Below are positions 14,930 through 21,470 of a DNA stretch of 21,470 nucleotides, in pieces (position 1 is the first letter of the stretch; each line of letters opens with the position of its first letter). Source of the DNA: Firmicutes bacterium UBA1535 (GTDB taxonomy: Bacteria > Bacillota > Clostridia > Tissierellales > Sedimentibacteraceae). The position numbers were made by a program, and so were the translations under genes. Below the pieces are notes generated by a model that was not told the origin of the DNA, ran no database searches, and was given only the letters and a program-made list of their open reading frames with translations. Location: assembly GCA_002323775.1 (NCBI GenBank), contig DCPV01000136.1:1-21470 (forward strand), read 5' to 3'.

Positions 14930-16243
14930 CTAATCGACATTCAAATATTCTATAAATTTTTTCATTCTCGCTTCGTAGCCAGATTCTTTTGGTTCATAAA
15001 ATTTTGTTTTTACCCCGTCTGGTAAATATTGTTGTTTTACGTAAAATTTATCGTAATCGTGTGGATATTTATATCCTATTCCATGCTTCAATCTATCTGC
15101 ACCTTTATAGCTTGCATCTTTTAGGTGATTAGGCACTTCATTTGAACACTTTTCTATTGCAGCCAAGGCTTTATCCAATGCCATATATGAGGAATTGCTT
15201 TTCGGTGCACAGGCTATATATACAACTGCCTGTGCCAATATTATTCTGCCCTCTGGCATCCCTATAACTTCTATAGCATTAAAAGCATTTAGTGCTACCT
15301 CTAAGGCCCTAGGGTCAGCGTTGCCTACGTCCTCTGAGGCTGCTATAACTATCCTTCTTGCTATAAATTTGGGGTCTTCTCCGACCTTAATCATTTTAGC
15401 TAGCCAAAATATGGCTGCATCCGGGTCTGAACCCCTCATACTCCTAATAAATGCAGAGATAGTATCATAATGCTCATCACCTTTTTTATCATATGTGAGC
15501 TTTTTACTTTGTATACACTCCTCGGCATCTCTTATGGTAAAATTTATAATATTTTTATCGTCTGCCTCTGTAGTTGTTATGCCAAGCTCTAATGCACTAA
15601 GAGCCTTCCTAACATCTCCGTTTGAGTTATTTATTATATGCTCGAGGCTTCCAGCTTCGATGTTAATACTTAAATTGCCATAGCCTCTTTCTTTATCAGA
15701 TATTGCCTTTAATAAAACCTCTTTTATATCATCACCGGTTATCCTTTTAAATTCGAATACAAGTGACCTTGATATAAGAGCAGAATTTACTTCAAAGTAA
15801 GGATTTTCAGTAGTTGCACCTATTAAAATTATCGTACCGTTTTCTACATAGGGCAAAAGTGCATCCTGCTGAGTTTTGTTAAATCTATGAATTTCATCAA
15901 CAAACAATATAGTTCGCTTGTTATACATTGAAAGACTGTTGATTGCTTCATCAATTTTTTCTTTTATATCCTTTATTCCACTTGTAACTGCATTAAGGGT
16001 TGTAAAATTGTTATCAGTTGTTTTTGCAATTATCTTAGCCAGAGTTGTCTTTCCTGTCCCAGGAGGCCCATAAAAAATCGCTGAAGTTAGCTTGTCCGCC
16101 ATAATTGCACGGTTTAAAATTTTTCCCTTTCCAACTATATGAGTTTGTCCAACAAAATAATCAAGACTATCAGGTCTCATTCTTTCAGCTAGAGGTCCTA
16201 GGCTTTTGATAGCTTCAGCATATTGCATCTCGAATATATTCAT
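14930..16243 (-). CDS. rarA: Replication-associated recombination protein A (RarA/MgsA), AAA+ ATPase
   Basis: RarA acts at stalled replication forks and resembles clamp-loader subunits. The ATG at 16243 has GAGG 7 bases upstream; a TTG two codons earlier sits almost on that site. The protein is 437 residues. Walker A is GPPGTGKTT (about 59-67), Walker B ILFVDEIHRF, sensor 1 IGATTENP, with SRS and the Arg finger following. The C-terminal half has the RarA-specific EDVGNADP, GMPEGRIILAQAVVYIA and the end block GIGYKYPHDY, QQYLPD. It begins 2 bases after the rseC stop, so translation is probably coupled. In related genomes rarA commonly follows tcdA; here a broken tcdA lies upstream of rseC. Confidence 0.95.
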   Translation of the reverse strand: MNIFEMQYAEAIKSLGPLAERMRPDSLDYFVGQTHIVGKGKILNRAIMADKLTSAIFYGPPGTGKTTLAKIIAKTTDNNFTTLNAVTSGIKDIKEKIDEAINSLSMYNKRTILFVDEIHRFNKTQQDALLPYVENGTIILIGATTENPYFEVNSALISRSLVFEFKRITGDDIKEVLLKAISDKERGYGNLSINIEAGSLEHIINNSNGDVRKALSALELGITTTEADDKNIINFTIRDAEECIQSKKLTYDKKGDEHYDTISAFIRSMRGSDPDAAIFWLAKMIKVGEDPKFIARRIVIAASEDVGNADPRALEVALNAFNAIEVIGMPEGRIILAQAVVYIACAPKSNSSYMALDKALAAIEKCSNEVPNHLKDASYKGADRLKHGIGYKYPHDYDKFYVKQQYLPDGVKTKFYEPKESGYEARMKKFIEYLNVD

Positions 16244-16245
16244 AC

Positions 16246-16665
16246 TCAATCCTCTAATTTTCGCAAAATCGTATATTTAAAGCTCTTTCTTGAAGATTCT
16301 AGTTTATCATACTTTTTCAAAATAAAAAACGATACAATCAAAGACAAAAGTCCAATCAGTGCTGCGTATATTTGTCCGTTTTCATCTTTTATTAAAGAGC
16401 TTACTAAAAATATTACAGCTACCATAATAACAAGCGGTAAACCGTATAAAACAAATGAATATTTTACTACACTTACATCTTCAGAAGAAATCTCAACTTC
16501 ATCTCCAACCTCTATATTAGGTATAATATCAGCCTTTATGTCCATATCAGGAACATTACAGGCAGAGCTACAGCCTTTGCAGTTATCTCCACACATAGAC
16601 CTTCTTTTTATTGAAACTATGGCAGTATTGCCATTAATTTTCTTTATCCTACCATTTTGAGTCAT
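16246..16665 (-). CDS. rseC: SoxR-reducing system protein RseC family
   Basis: The 139-residue membrane protein has an N-terminal cysteine cluster Cys25-x3-Cys29-x2-Cys32-x3-Cys36 (MCGDNCKGCSSAC), typical of RseC/MucC proteins, followed by a small beta-rich domain. Two membrane helices follow (about 69-90, YSFVLYGLPLVIMVAVIFLV, and 98-115, YAALIGLLSLIVSFFIL) and a basic tail. RseC relatives work with Rnf/Rsx-type electron transport in reducing redox sensors; the partner here is not known. GGGAAG lies upstream of the ATG at loose spacing. I found no clear promoter in the tcdA remnant just upstream. Confidence 0.85.
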   Translation of the reverse strand: MTQNGRIKKINGNTAIVSIKRRSMCGDNCKGCSSACNVPDMDIKADIIPNIEVGDEVEISSEDVSVVKYSFVLYGLPLVIMVAVIFLVSSLIKDENGQIYAALIGLLSLIVSFFILKKYDKLESSRKSFKYTILRKLED

Positions 16666-16689
16666 CTTTAATCACTTCCCTACTATTTT

Positions 16690-17062
16690 ATTAACTTAGG
16701 CTTTTACACTATAGCATCAATTACAAAATCAATATCCTTCTTAAGAAAATTACAAATATTCTCTTGCGTTAATTTTTCTTATATGACAGTAGATTGCCAT
16801 CCTTTTTTATACTGTAAATATTATTTCAGATATTTTCAGCCTTGATTGTCAATCTTATCAAGTGAGGAATGTAATTGCCTGCTTAAATTAGTTATATCAT
16901 AAATATCAAAATCAATCAATACCATATTACATATGAAACTTCTGGTAATAGCCTAAGAAGTATAGCTATCAACTCCGCCAAGTCCTACAATCAAACCTTT
17001 AGATTTATTTATATTTTCAACTGCATCATCGCCATATATCAATCTTAATCGTTATTTTTCAT
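16690..17062 (-). pseudogene. tcdA: Decayed tcdA (tRNA threonylcarbamoyladenosine dehydratase, ThiF/E1-like)
   Basis: The minus strand still encodes recognisable pieces of a TcdA/ThiF protein in order. They are RLRLIYGDDAVENINKSK; then GLIVGLGGVDSYTS, the nucleotide-binding glycine motif with one G changed to D; then VLIDFDIYDITNLSRQLHSS, the E1-like DxDxxxxxNLxRQ motif; then, in another frame, LTQENICNFLKKDIDFVIDAI. A TAG follows the glycine motif, a TGA ends the second block, a frameshift follows, and an indel lies just after a possible ATG at 17060-17062. The C-terminal half is missing. In intact form TcdA makes the cyclic ct6A modification of tRNA. Its site upstream of rseC-rarA fits the common clostridial tcdA-rarA neighbourhood, so this is probably the original copy, broken in place. 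It cannot make a working enzyme. Confidence 0.8.
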
Positions 17063-17175
17063 ATTTCAAAGCAATCAACTGTATATATAATATAAAAATC
17101 TGCTTTTGAGAATCTTTATTAATTATACAATAAAATTTGATATATAACAATAGAAAAGTCCTGCAACAATTTTTA

Positions 17176-17204
17176 TTTATAATTATGAGTTTTGATGGTA
17201 TAAT
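17176..17204 (+). promoter_or_regulatory. Possible promoter of the small-peptide gene
   Basis: TATAAT (17199-17204) is perfect and is preceded at 17 bases by TTTATA (17176-17181), a weak -35. A start near 17211 would place the long stem-loop at 17257-17311 in the 5' leader of the peptide mRNA. The 17063-17383 stretch otherwise holds only that stem-loop and a ribosome binding site. Confidence 0.35.
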
Positions 17205-17256
17205 TTCAACTTAAAATCAAATTATAAATTTCTGTATTTTGGACCATAGCTCATAT

Positions 17257-17311
17257 CAATGGACAAGTTGTCATATTTTTTTCATTTTTTAATATGATAA
17301 CTTGTCCGTTG
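17257..17311 (+). promoter_or_regulatory. 21-bp stem-loop in the leader of the peptide gene
   Basis: The arms are 17257-17277 and 17291-17311 around a T-rich 13-base loop. In plus-strand RNA all 21 positions pair, two as G-U. In minus-strand RNA the same two would be A-C mismatches, so the structure appears kept for the plus-strand transcript. It ends 72 bases before the peptide ATG. No T-run follows, so an attenuator, stability element or RNA target is as likely as a terminator. Confidence 0.5.
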
Positions 17312-17383
17312 TATTTTAAAGAAATCAGTGATAAATTATATGTATTAAAAATAACAAAAAATTATTTGAAAGGAATTTAAAAT

Positions 17384-17554
17384 ATGAAAAATTTAAAAAA
17401 ATTAATAGTTTTTATATTGACACTTAGTCTTTTGTTATCATCACTTACAATGTCCATTTATGCTTATGAAATTAACTATGGAGATAATGGAAATTCAAAA
17501 AATGACATTAGTCCCTGTAGTGATATGCCTGATAAACATAGTAATAATAGTTAA
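17384..17554 (+). CDS. Small secreted peptide, candidate signalling (Phr/Qsp-like) propeptide
   Basis: A 56-residue ORF starts at an ATG with GAAAGGA 9 bases upstream. The N-terminus MKNLKKLIVFILTLSLLLSS is a basic region followed by a hydrophobic core, and I-Y-A (25-27) gives a type I signal peptidase site before Tyr28. The exported part is about 29 residues, polar, with one Cys and a tail SPCSDMPDKHSNNS. The gene sits tail to tail with a HTH-TPR regulator, and the two stop codons overlap. Short exported propeptides next to such regulators are the hallmark of RRNPP quorum sensing, where a C-terminal fragment re-enters the cell. The mature form is unknown. It could also be a small bacteriocin or RiPP precursor for the nearby ABC transporter, though it lacks a leader of known type. 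Confidence 0.72.
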   Translation: MKNLKKLIVFILTLSLLLSSLTMSIYAYEINYGDNGNSKNDISPCSDMPDKHSNNS

Positions 17555-19533
17555 ATATTAACTAGTTTATTTTTCAAAAATTTTTCTATAAGTTTATCAT
17601 CTATGAATTGACTAATTGATAATGCTTGTTCAAGTTTATCCTTATATAAATAGATTTCATGAGGCTGCATTTCTTTTTTGTCAGCCTCAAATCTTTTTTT
17701 TAAATTGAAAGCTTCATTATATATCAATCTTCCTATAAACTTACTTCTCCTGCACTTTAAAGACTCATAAATTGTTTTTTCTGCTATTTCATCTGATTTA
17801 TCATAATTTCCCACATCACCCTGTAGACTTGCATATAATGTCATTACTAATTCATATGTTATGATATAAGTACTTATATCAAGATTAAAATTATTGTAAT
17901 AATTTTCACACCAAGCCAACCATTTCATAGCATCTTCATTTTTACCTTCTTTCTTATAAACCAAAGCTATGTTATAGATAAGCAAAATTTCTCTTTTAGT
18001 AAAATATTTTTTAGTATTAGAAAATATATCATCTTCAGTTAGAGTAAGTTCTAATGATTCAGTAAATTTATTTATAGTTTCTTTATTATTTATCTTATTC
18101 AAATTATACAATATCACAGTCTCATATAATCCCAAATATTGTTTATTTAATTTACTTGATAAATCAATATTATTTTTAAATTCTTCCAAAGTTTTATATG
18201 CTTCTTCATATTTGTCTAAATCTATTAAACGAGATAATTTCTTCTCCAATTCATATGCTTCATAATTACTACAATCAAAAACATATGCTTGAGATTCTCC
18301 TAATATACCTAAGGCTATAAAAATATTATTTATTGTATGAGAATATGAATTTATACCATCACTCTCTATTCTTTCTAAGGTTTTCATACTAACTTTTGCT
18401 CTAACAGCTAAATCCTCTATAGACATACCAAACATTTTTCTTCTTATCTTTATTATTTCTCCTACAGAATATATTTCTCTGTTATGATTTAGAGGATACC
18501 AATGATATGGTTCTTCGATAAGATTATATTTTTTAAAAAACATGCTAAATAATTTTTTTTCTTTTTCATTTCTTACTTTTAGATTTATATATGAGTTCAT
18601 ACATCTTATGTCATCTTCAGTTTTTCCTTCTTTATTTTCATATGAGTTTATTATATTATTTAATGCTATAGCTTTATTTTCTATAATCTCCTCAACAAAA
18701 TATAACTTTGAGCTTCTTTGTAAATGAAGTATTGATTTATTGCAATTTTTTAATAAAAGTATATCTTCATTATTAGAAATCTGTTTTTTGGCAAGTAAAC
18801 AAGCAATCTTCGAATATAATTTTGCTTTAATTATGCCATCAAACTTAATTTCTTTATTATCAATATTATTATCTTGAATATAATTTAATATTTCATTATA
18901 TCTTTTTTGTACAGATTCACAATTATACGCCTTCTCTTTGTAGCTTAAACATTCTATCATAAAAAACAACTCGTTATAGCTTAATAAAAGACCTCTTAAT
19001 GATATGTTTTCAAAATTATGAACAGTTATTTCAACTGCATCTTTTAGTTTAAAGTAGATTTTTTCAAAATCTTCATTTTGTAGCTGCATTATTCTTGCTT
19101 CCATCAACAATACAAATCTTTCGTGAAGCTTGTCAATATTTTTGGTAGCATCCCTAAATTCCTGTATTTTTACCTTTGCTTTTTGAATATCTTTTGCCTC
19201 TATTAAATATATGATTTCATAGCACATATTAAATGTTTTATATTCTTTCTTTGACAAATAATTTTCAAAATCACCCTCATTTATACCAAGCCTTTGTAAA
19301 AATAAATCTAACATCAGCTTGCTTATATATTTCCCCTTATTAATAAATTCTGAAAAATAACTTTCAGTACAAATTCCATAGCATAGTTTTTTTGCTGTGA
19401 TATTTCTACTATTGCATATTCCCTTTATAAGCTGTCTTATATTCAGTAATTTATCAGTGTCCTTGTTGTCATTGTTATTATGTACTATGCCTATGTTTTT
19501 TTCAACATTTTTAGTATTAACAGTTTTTGCCAC
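17551..19533 (-). CDS. Two-module HTH-TPR regulator (RRNPP-like, XRE family)
   Basis: This is a cytoplasmic protein of about 660 residues made of two similar halves. Half one has an XRE-type HTH at about 30-85 (IRQLIKGICNSRNITAKKL, ESYFSEFINKGKYIS) and a helical repeat region to about 340. Half two has a second HTH at about 356-410 (IIKIRRKMFGMSIEDLAVRA, SMKTLERIESDG) and TPR-like helices to the end (for example YNIALVYKKEGKNEDAMKWLAWCENYY). PlcR, Rgg and ComR are single HTH-TPR units that dimerise and bind exported peptides, so this looks like two such units in one chain. GTG at 19533 has AGGGGAAGTGAG just upstream; an in-frame GTG at 19542 lies within that site. Its promoter is probably at 19571-19599. 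It is convergent with the peptide gene at 17384 and next to an ABC exporter gene. Peptide binding is inferred. Confidence 0.78.
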   Translation of the reverse strand: MAKTVNTKNVEKNIGIVHNNNDNKDTDKLLNIRQLIKGICNSRNITAKKLCYGICTESYFSEFINKGKYISKLMLDLFLQRLGINEGDFENYLSKKEYKTFNMCYEIIYLIEAKDIQKAKVKIQEFRDATKNIDKLHERFVLLMEARIMQLQNEDFEKIYFKLKDAVEITVHNFENISLRGLLLSYNELFFMIECLSYKEKAYNCESVQKRYNEILNYIQDNNIDNKEIKFDGIIKAKLYSKIACLLAKKQISNNEDILLLKNCNKSILHLQRSSKLYFVEEIIENKAIALNNIINSYENKEGKTEDDIRCMNSYINLKVRNEKEKKLFSMFFKKYNLIEEPYHWYPLNHNREIYSVGEIIKIRRKMFGMSIEDLAVRAKVSMKTLERIESDGINSYSHTINNIFIALGILGESQAYVFDCSNYEAYELEKKLSRLIDLDKYEEAYKTLEEFKNNIDLSSKLNKQYLGLYETVILYNLNKINNKETINKFTESLELTLTEDDIFSNTKKYFTKREILLIYNIALVYKKEGKNEDAMKWLAWCENYYNNFNLDISTYIITYELVMTLYASLQGDVGNYDKSDEIAEKTIYESLKCRRSKFIGRLIYNEAFNLKKRFEADKKEMQPHEIYLYKDKLEQALSISQFIDDKLIEKFLKNKLVNI

Positions 19534-19570
19534 AAAGCTCACTTCCCCTTTATAAATTTTTATTATCCTT

Positions 19571-19599
19571 ATTTTAACAAATTTAGACTATTCATGCAA
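19571..19599 (-). promoter_or_regulatory. Candidate promoter of the HTH-TPR regulator
   Basis: Minus-strand TTGCAT (19594-19599) and TAAAAT (19571-19576) are 17 bases apart. A second option is TTGACA at 19639-19644 with a poor -10 near AATAAG. Either gives a short leader. Confidence 0.4.
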
Positions 19600-19648
19600 A
19601 CAAAAATGATGTGTAACTTATTCTATATTTTACTAATTTTGTCAAATA

Positions 19649-19682
19649 AAAAACTTATAAATATTAACATTTATAAGTTTTT
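19649..19682 (-). terminator. Intrinsic terminator after the ABC transporter gene
   Basis: Perfect 14-base arms AAAAACTTATAAAT (19649-19662) and ATTTATAAGTTTTT (19669-19682) with a 6-base loop lie 24 bases past the ABC gene stop. The minus-strand arm ends in a run of T. It has the same form on the plus strand. The sequence is unrelated to the GCGRAG hairpin family. Confidence 0.7.
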
Positions 19683-19706
19683 CTACAATTCTATTTTATT
19701 ATTTTT

Positions 19707-21347
19707 TTACATAGTACCATAATACTGAACTGCGTTTAAATCTATTGTATAATCAACCATGTCACTCGTTACTTGATCATGGGATATTATAATAATAATT
19801 CTTTCATTTTTTAACTCTTGTATATATTTGTAAAACTCAGCTTTACTATCCTTATCCATAGCGGAGGTTGGTTCATCAAATATTAGTAAAGACGGATTTT
19901 TGATTAACTCTCTAATTATTGATAATTTTTGTTTTTCACCACCAGATATATTAGTTGAATTTTCATTTATAATTTGATTAAATTTGTCCTCCTCAGAATT
20001 AAGAAATTTTTCCAGACCAATTAATTTTATATATTTGTTTAATACCTCAATATCATAATCATTAGAAAGTGTTACATTGTTTATTATTGTATCTTCAATC
20101 AATATAGGATTTTGCTCTACAATTCCAATTAGATTTTTTCTTATTTTATTCATGTCCAATAATTTTATATCTTTATTATCATAACATATATTCCCCTCAT
20201 ACTTATCCTCATATAAGCCTATCAATAAGCTTATAAGCGTACTCTTACCTGCTCCGTTGTCACCTTTAATCCAATAAATATTTCCTTTTTCAAATTTATA
20301 ACTTAAATCATTGATTATAAGCTTTTCATCGTATTTAAAATTTATATTATCTAGTCTAATACTATTAATCTCACTTAAATTATCGCCATTGCTAACAACA
20401 CTAGGTCTATCTAACAACTCTTTTATTCTATTGTACGAAGCTAAATTCGTTTGGTAGCTTTCACCAAAAGAAGCAAAAAACATTAATGAATTCATTGTTT
20501 TATCAAGATAACTGGATAATATATAAAAAGTTCCTATTGTCATATTGCCTTTTATAATATTAATTCCTCCAATAATAAATAATACAAGTTTTGTTGTGAT
20601 TGATAACAGCATCATAAATGAACTATATAAATTTGTCAGTTTTTGAGCATTCATAAGTTTTCTGTATACCATTAAGAAAGCCTTATTTAATGCTGAAAAA
20701 AACACATCTTCAATTGAATGTGACTTTATAAATTTAGCATGAGAGATTTGATTATTTACATTGGCAAAATATCTTGATTGCTGTTCTCTAAGTTAAATAT
20801 ATGCTTTGTATATTGGTTTTTTAAAAATTTTATAAAGTAAAACATAAAGCACTGCTATAATTATAATAAATATTGAAATTTTATAATCTGTTTTCACAAT
20901 GAAAACAAGCGAAATTGATAATCCTACCAAATTTAGTATTATACTTGCTATTATACTAAGGCAGAAATGAATTATATCTTTTGAATCGTTTTTTATTCTT
21001 TGACTTAAATATGAGCTATTCTCATTTTCTAAGTCTAATAAAGATACCGTATGAAGATGCTTTAAAATATCAGTACATAGTAAAAATCCACTTTTTGCTT
21101 CTATATTAACTCTGATATAAGTCGAAAGATATGAGAATAAAACATTAGATAAATTTACAATTAAATAAATAGTAACATAATTTATTAGAAAATTAATATT
21201 TTTTACATAAACAATATTGTCTATAAATTTTCCAGATATTATAGGCATAATTATAATAAACATCCCAATTACTATATTCATAAAAATATACGAATAAAAC
21301 TTAAAATTATATTGTTTTATAAACTTCATACTAAATTTAAACATCAT
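19707..21347 (-). pseudogene. ABC transporter, fused membrane and ATPase domains, interrupted by one in-frame stop
   Basis: Read through one TAA, this is a single frame of about 546 codons: an exporter-type half transporter. The first 184 codons (21347 to 20796) hold the N-terminal membrane helices (YIFMNIVIGMFIIIMPIISG and others) with the loop LLDLENENSSYLSQRIKNDS typical of the ABC_membrane domain. After TAA at 20793-20795, 29 further codons in the same frame join a second open part beginning at a GTG (20705). That part has two more helices and an intact ATPase: Walker A GDNGAGKST, Q-loop in IVEQNP, signature NISGGEKQ, Walker B LLIFDEPTSAMD and H-loop ISHDQ. GAGGTGG precedes the first ATG. 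The type resembles peptide and bacteriocin exporters but lacks a C39 peptidase domain. The stop may be a true nonsense mutation, a sequencing error or a readthrough site. Confidence 0.82.
20793..20795 (-). other. In-frame TAA splitting the ABC transporter gene
   Basis: The codons before it (KPIYKAYI) and after it (LREQQSRYFANVNNQ) continue one membrane-domain sequence in the same frame with no other defect. One base change would restore an open frame. There is no ribosome binding site in front of the first downstream start (GTG 20705). Confidence 0.8.
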
Positions 21348-21470
21348 TCCACCTCATAATGATTTTTATATAAAAAATTTTATTTTTTATTAGTAAATAT
21401 TTATTTAATTTACACTCTATCTCTCACTGCTATAGCAATATCTTCTTATAATTGAAAACAAAAATTTCGC

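Noticed and set aside
19707..20705. ATPase half of the transporter as an independent gene starting at GTG 20705
   Set aside because: It would start in the middle of a membrane domain without a ribosome binding site, and the upstream codons are in the same frame and fit the family, so one interrupted gene explains it better.
21417..21470. Possible C-terminal end of another minus-strand gene at the right edge
   Set aside because: A frame of 17 codons ending in TAG is open to the edge, but in such AT-rich DNA this can occur by chance and no family motif is visible. The rest of 21351-21416 shows only the ribosome binding site of the ABC gene.
1..21470. CRISPR array, rRNA, tRNA or transposase genes
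   Set aside because: I saw no regularly spaced direct repeats, no tRNA or rRNA signature and no transposase or integrase frame in either strand.

Overview
The window looks like the chromosome of a low-GC, anaerobic Gram-positive bacterium of the class Clostridia. The signs are AT-rich intergenic DNA, strong AGGAGG-type ribosome binding sites, a clostridial order of housekeeping genes (rarA, iscR-iscS-iscU, alaS, ireB, ruvX, DUF1292, RNase J), a ferredoxin-tailed aldo/keto reductase and an RseC-type redox protein. I cannot name the genus from sequence alone. Almost every gene is on the minus strand. Only a cell-wall peptidase (12991-14262) and a tiny secreted-peptide gene (17384-17554) are on the plus strand.

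Layout in window order. 1-3067: the 5' part of an oligopeptide-type ABC permease (oppB) and its large lipoprotein binding protein (oppA), with a good promoter and paired cre-like sites in the oppA leader. 3178-7209: RNase J, a DUF1292 protein, RuvX/YqgF, an aldo/keto reductase and IreB. 7251-9995: alaS with its own promoter. 10026-12440: the iron-sulfur operon iscR-iscS-iscU, with a near-consensus promoter overlapped by a 21-bp palindrome that fits an IscR operator. 12462-14320: a DUF3343 gene and a divergent M14 peptidase with peptidoglycan-binding and LysM domains. 14332-16665: rseC, rarA and a clostridial protein of unknown function. 16690-17062: a decayed tcdA (ThiF-family tRNA dehydratase) that the usual gene callers would miss.

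17100-21347 reads as an accessory module set against the broken tcdA. It holds a 56-residue secreted peptide gene preceded by a 21-bp RNA stem-loop, and a convergent, very AT-rich 660-residue regulator with two helix-turn-helix plus TPR-like modules. The stop codons of peptide and regulator interlock in one TTAA palindrome. Beyond these lies an exporter-type ABC transporter gene interrupted by a single in-frame TAA. My best reading is a peptide-pheromone (RRNPP-like) signalling cassette with a damaged transporter. This is the most likely place for an undescribed system.

A second pattern runs through the window: six hairpins just past gene 3' ends share a GCGRAG/CTYCGC-type core. Where an arm differs, it pairs as G-U in the minus-strand transcript but is an A-C mismatch in the plus-strand transcript. 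This points to a dispersed family of transcript-end elements acting as RNA.
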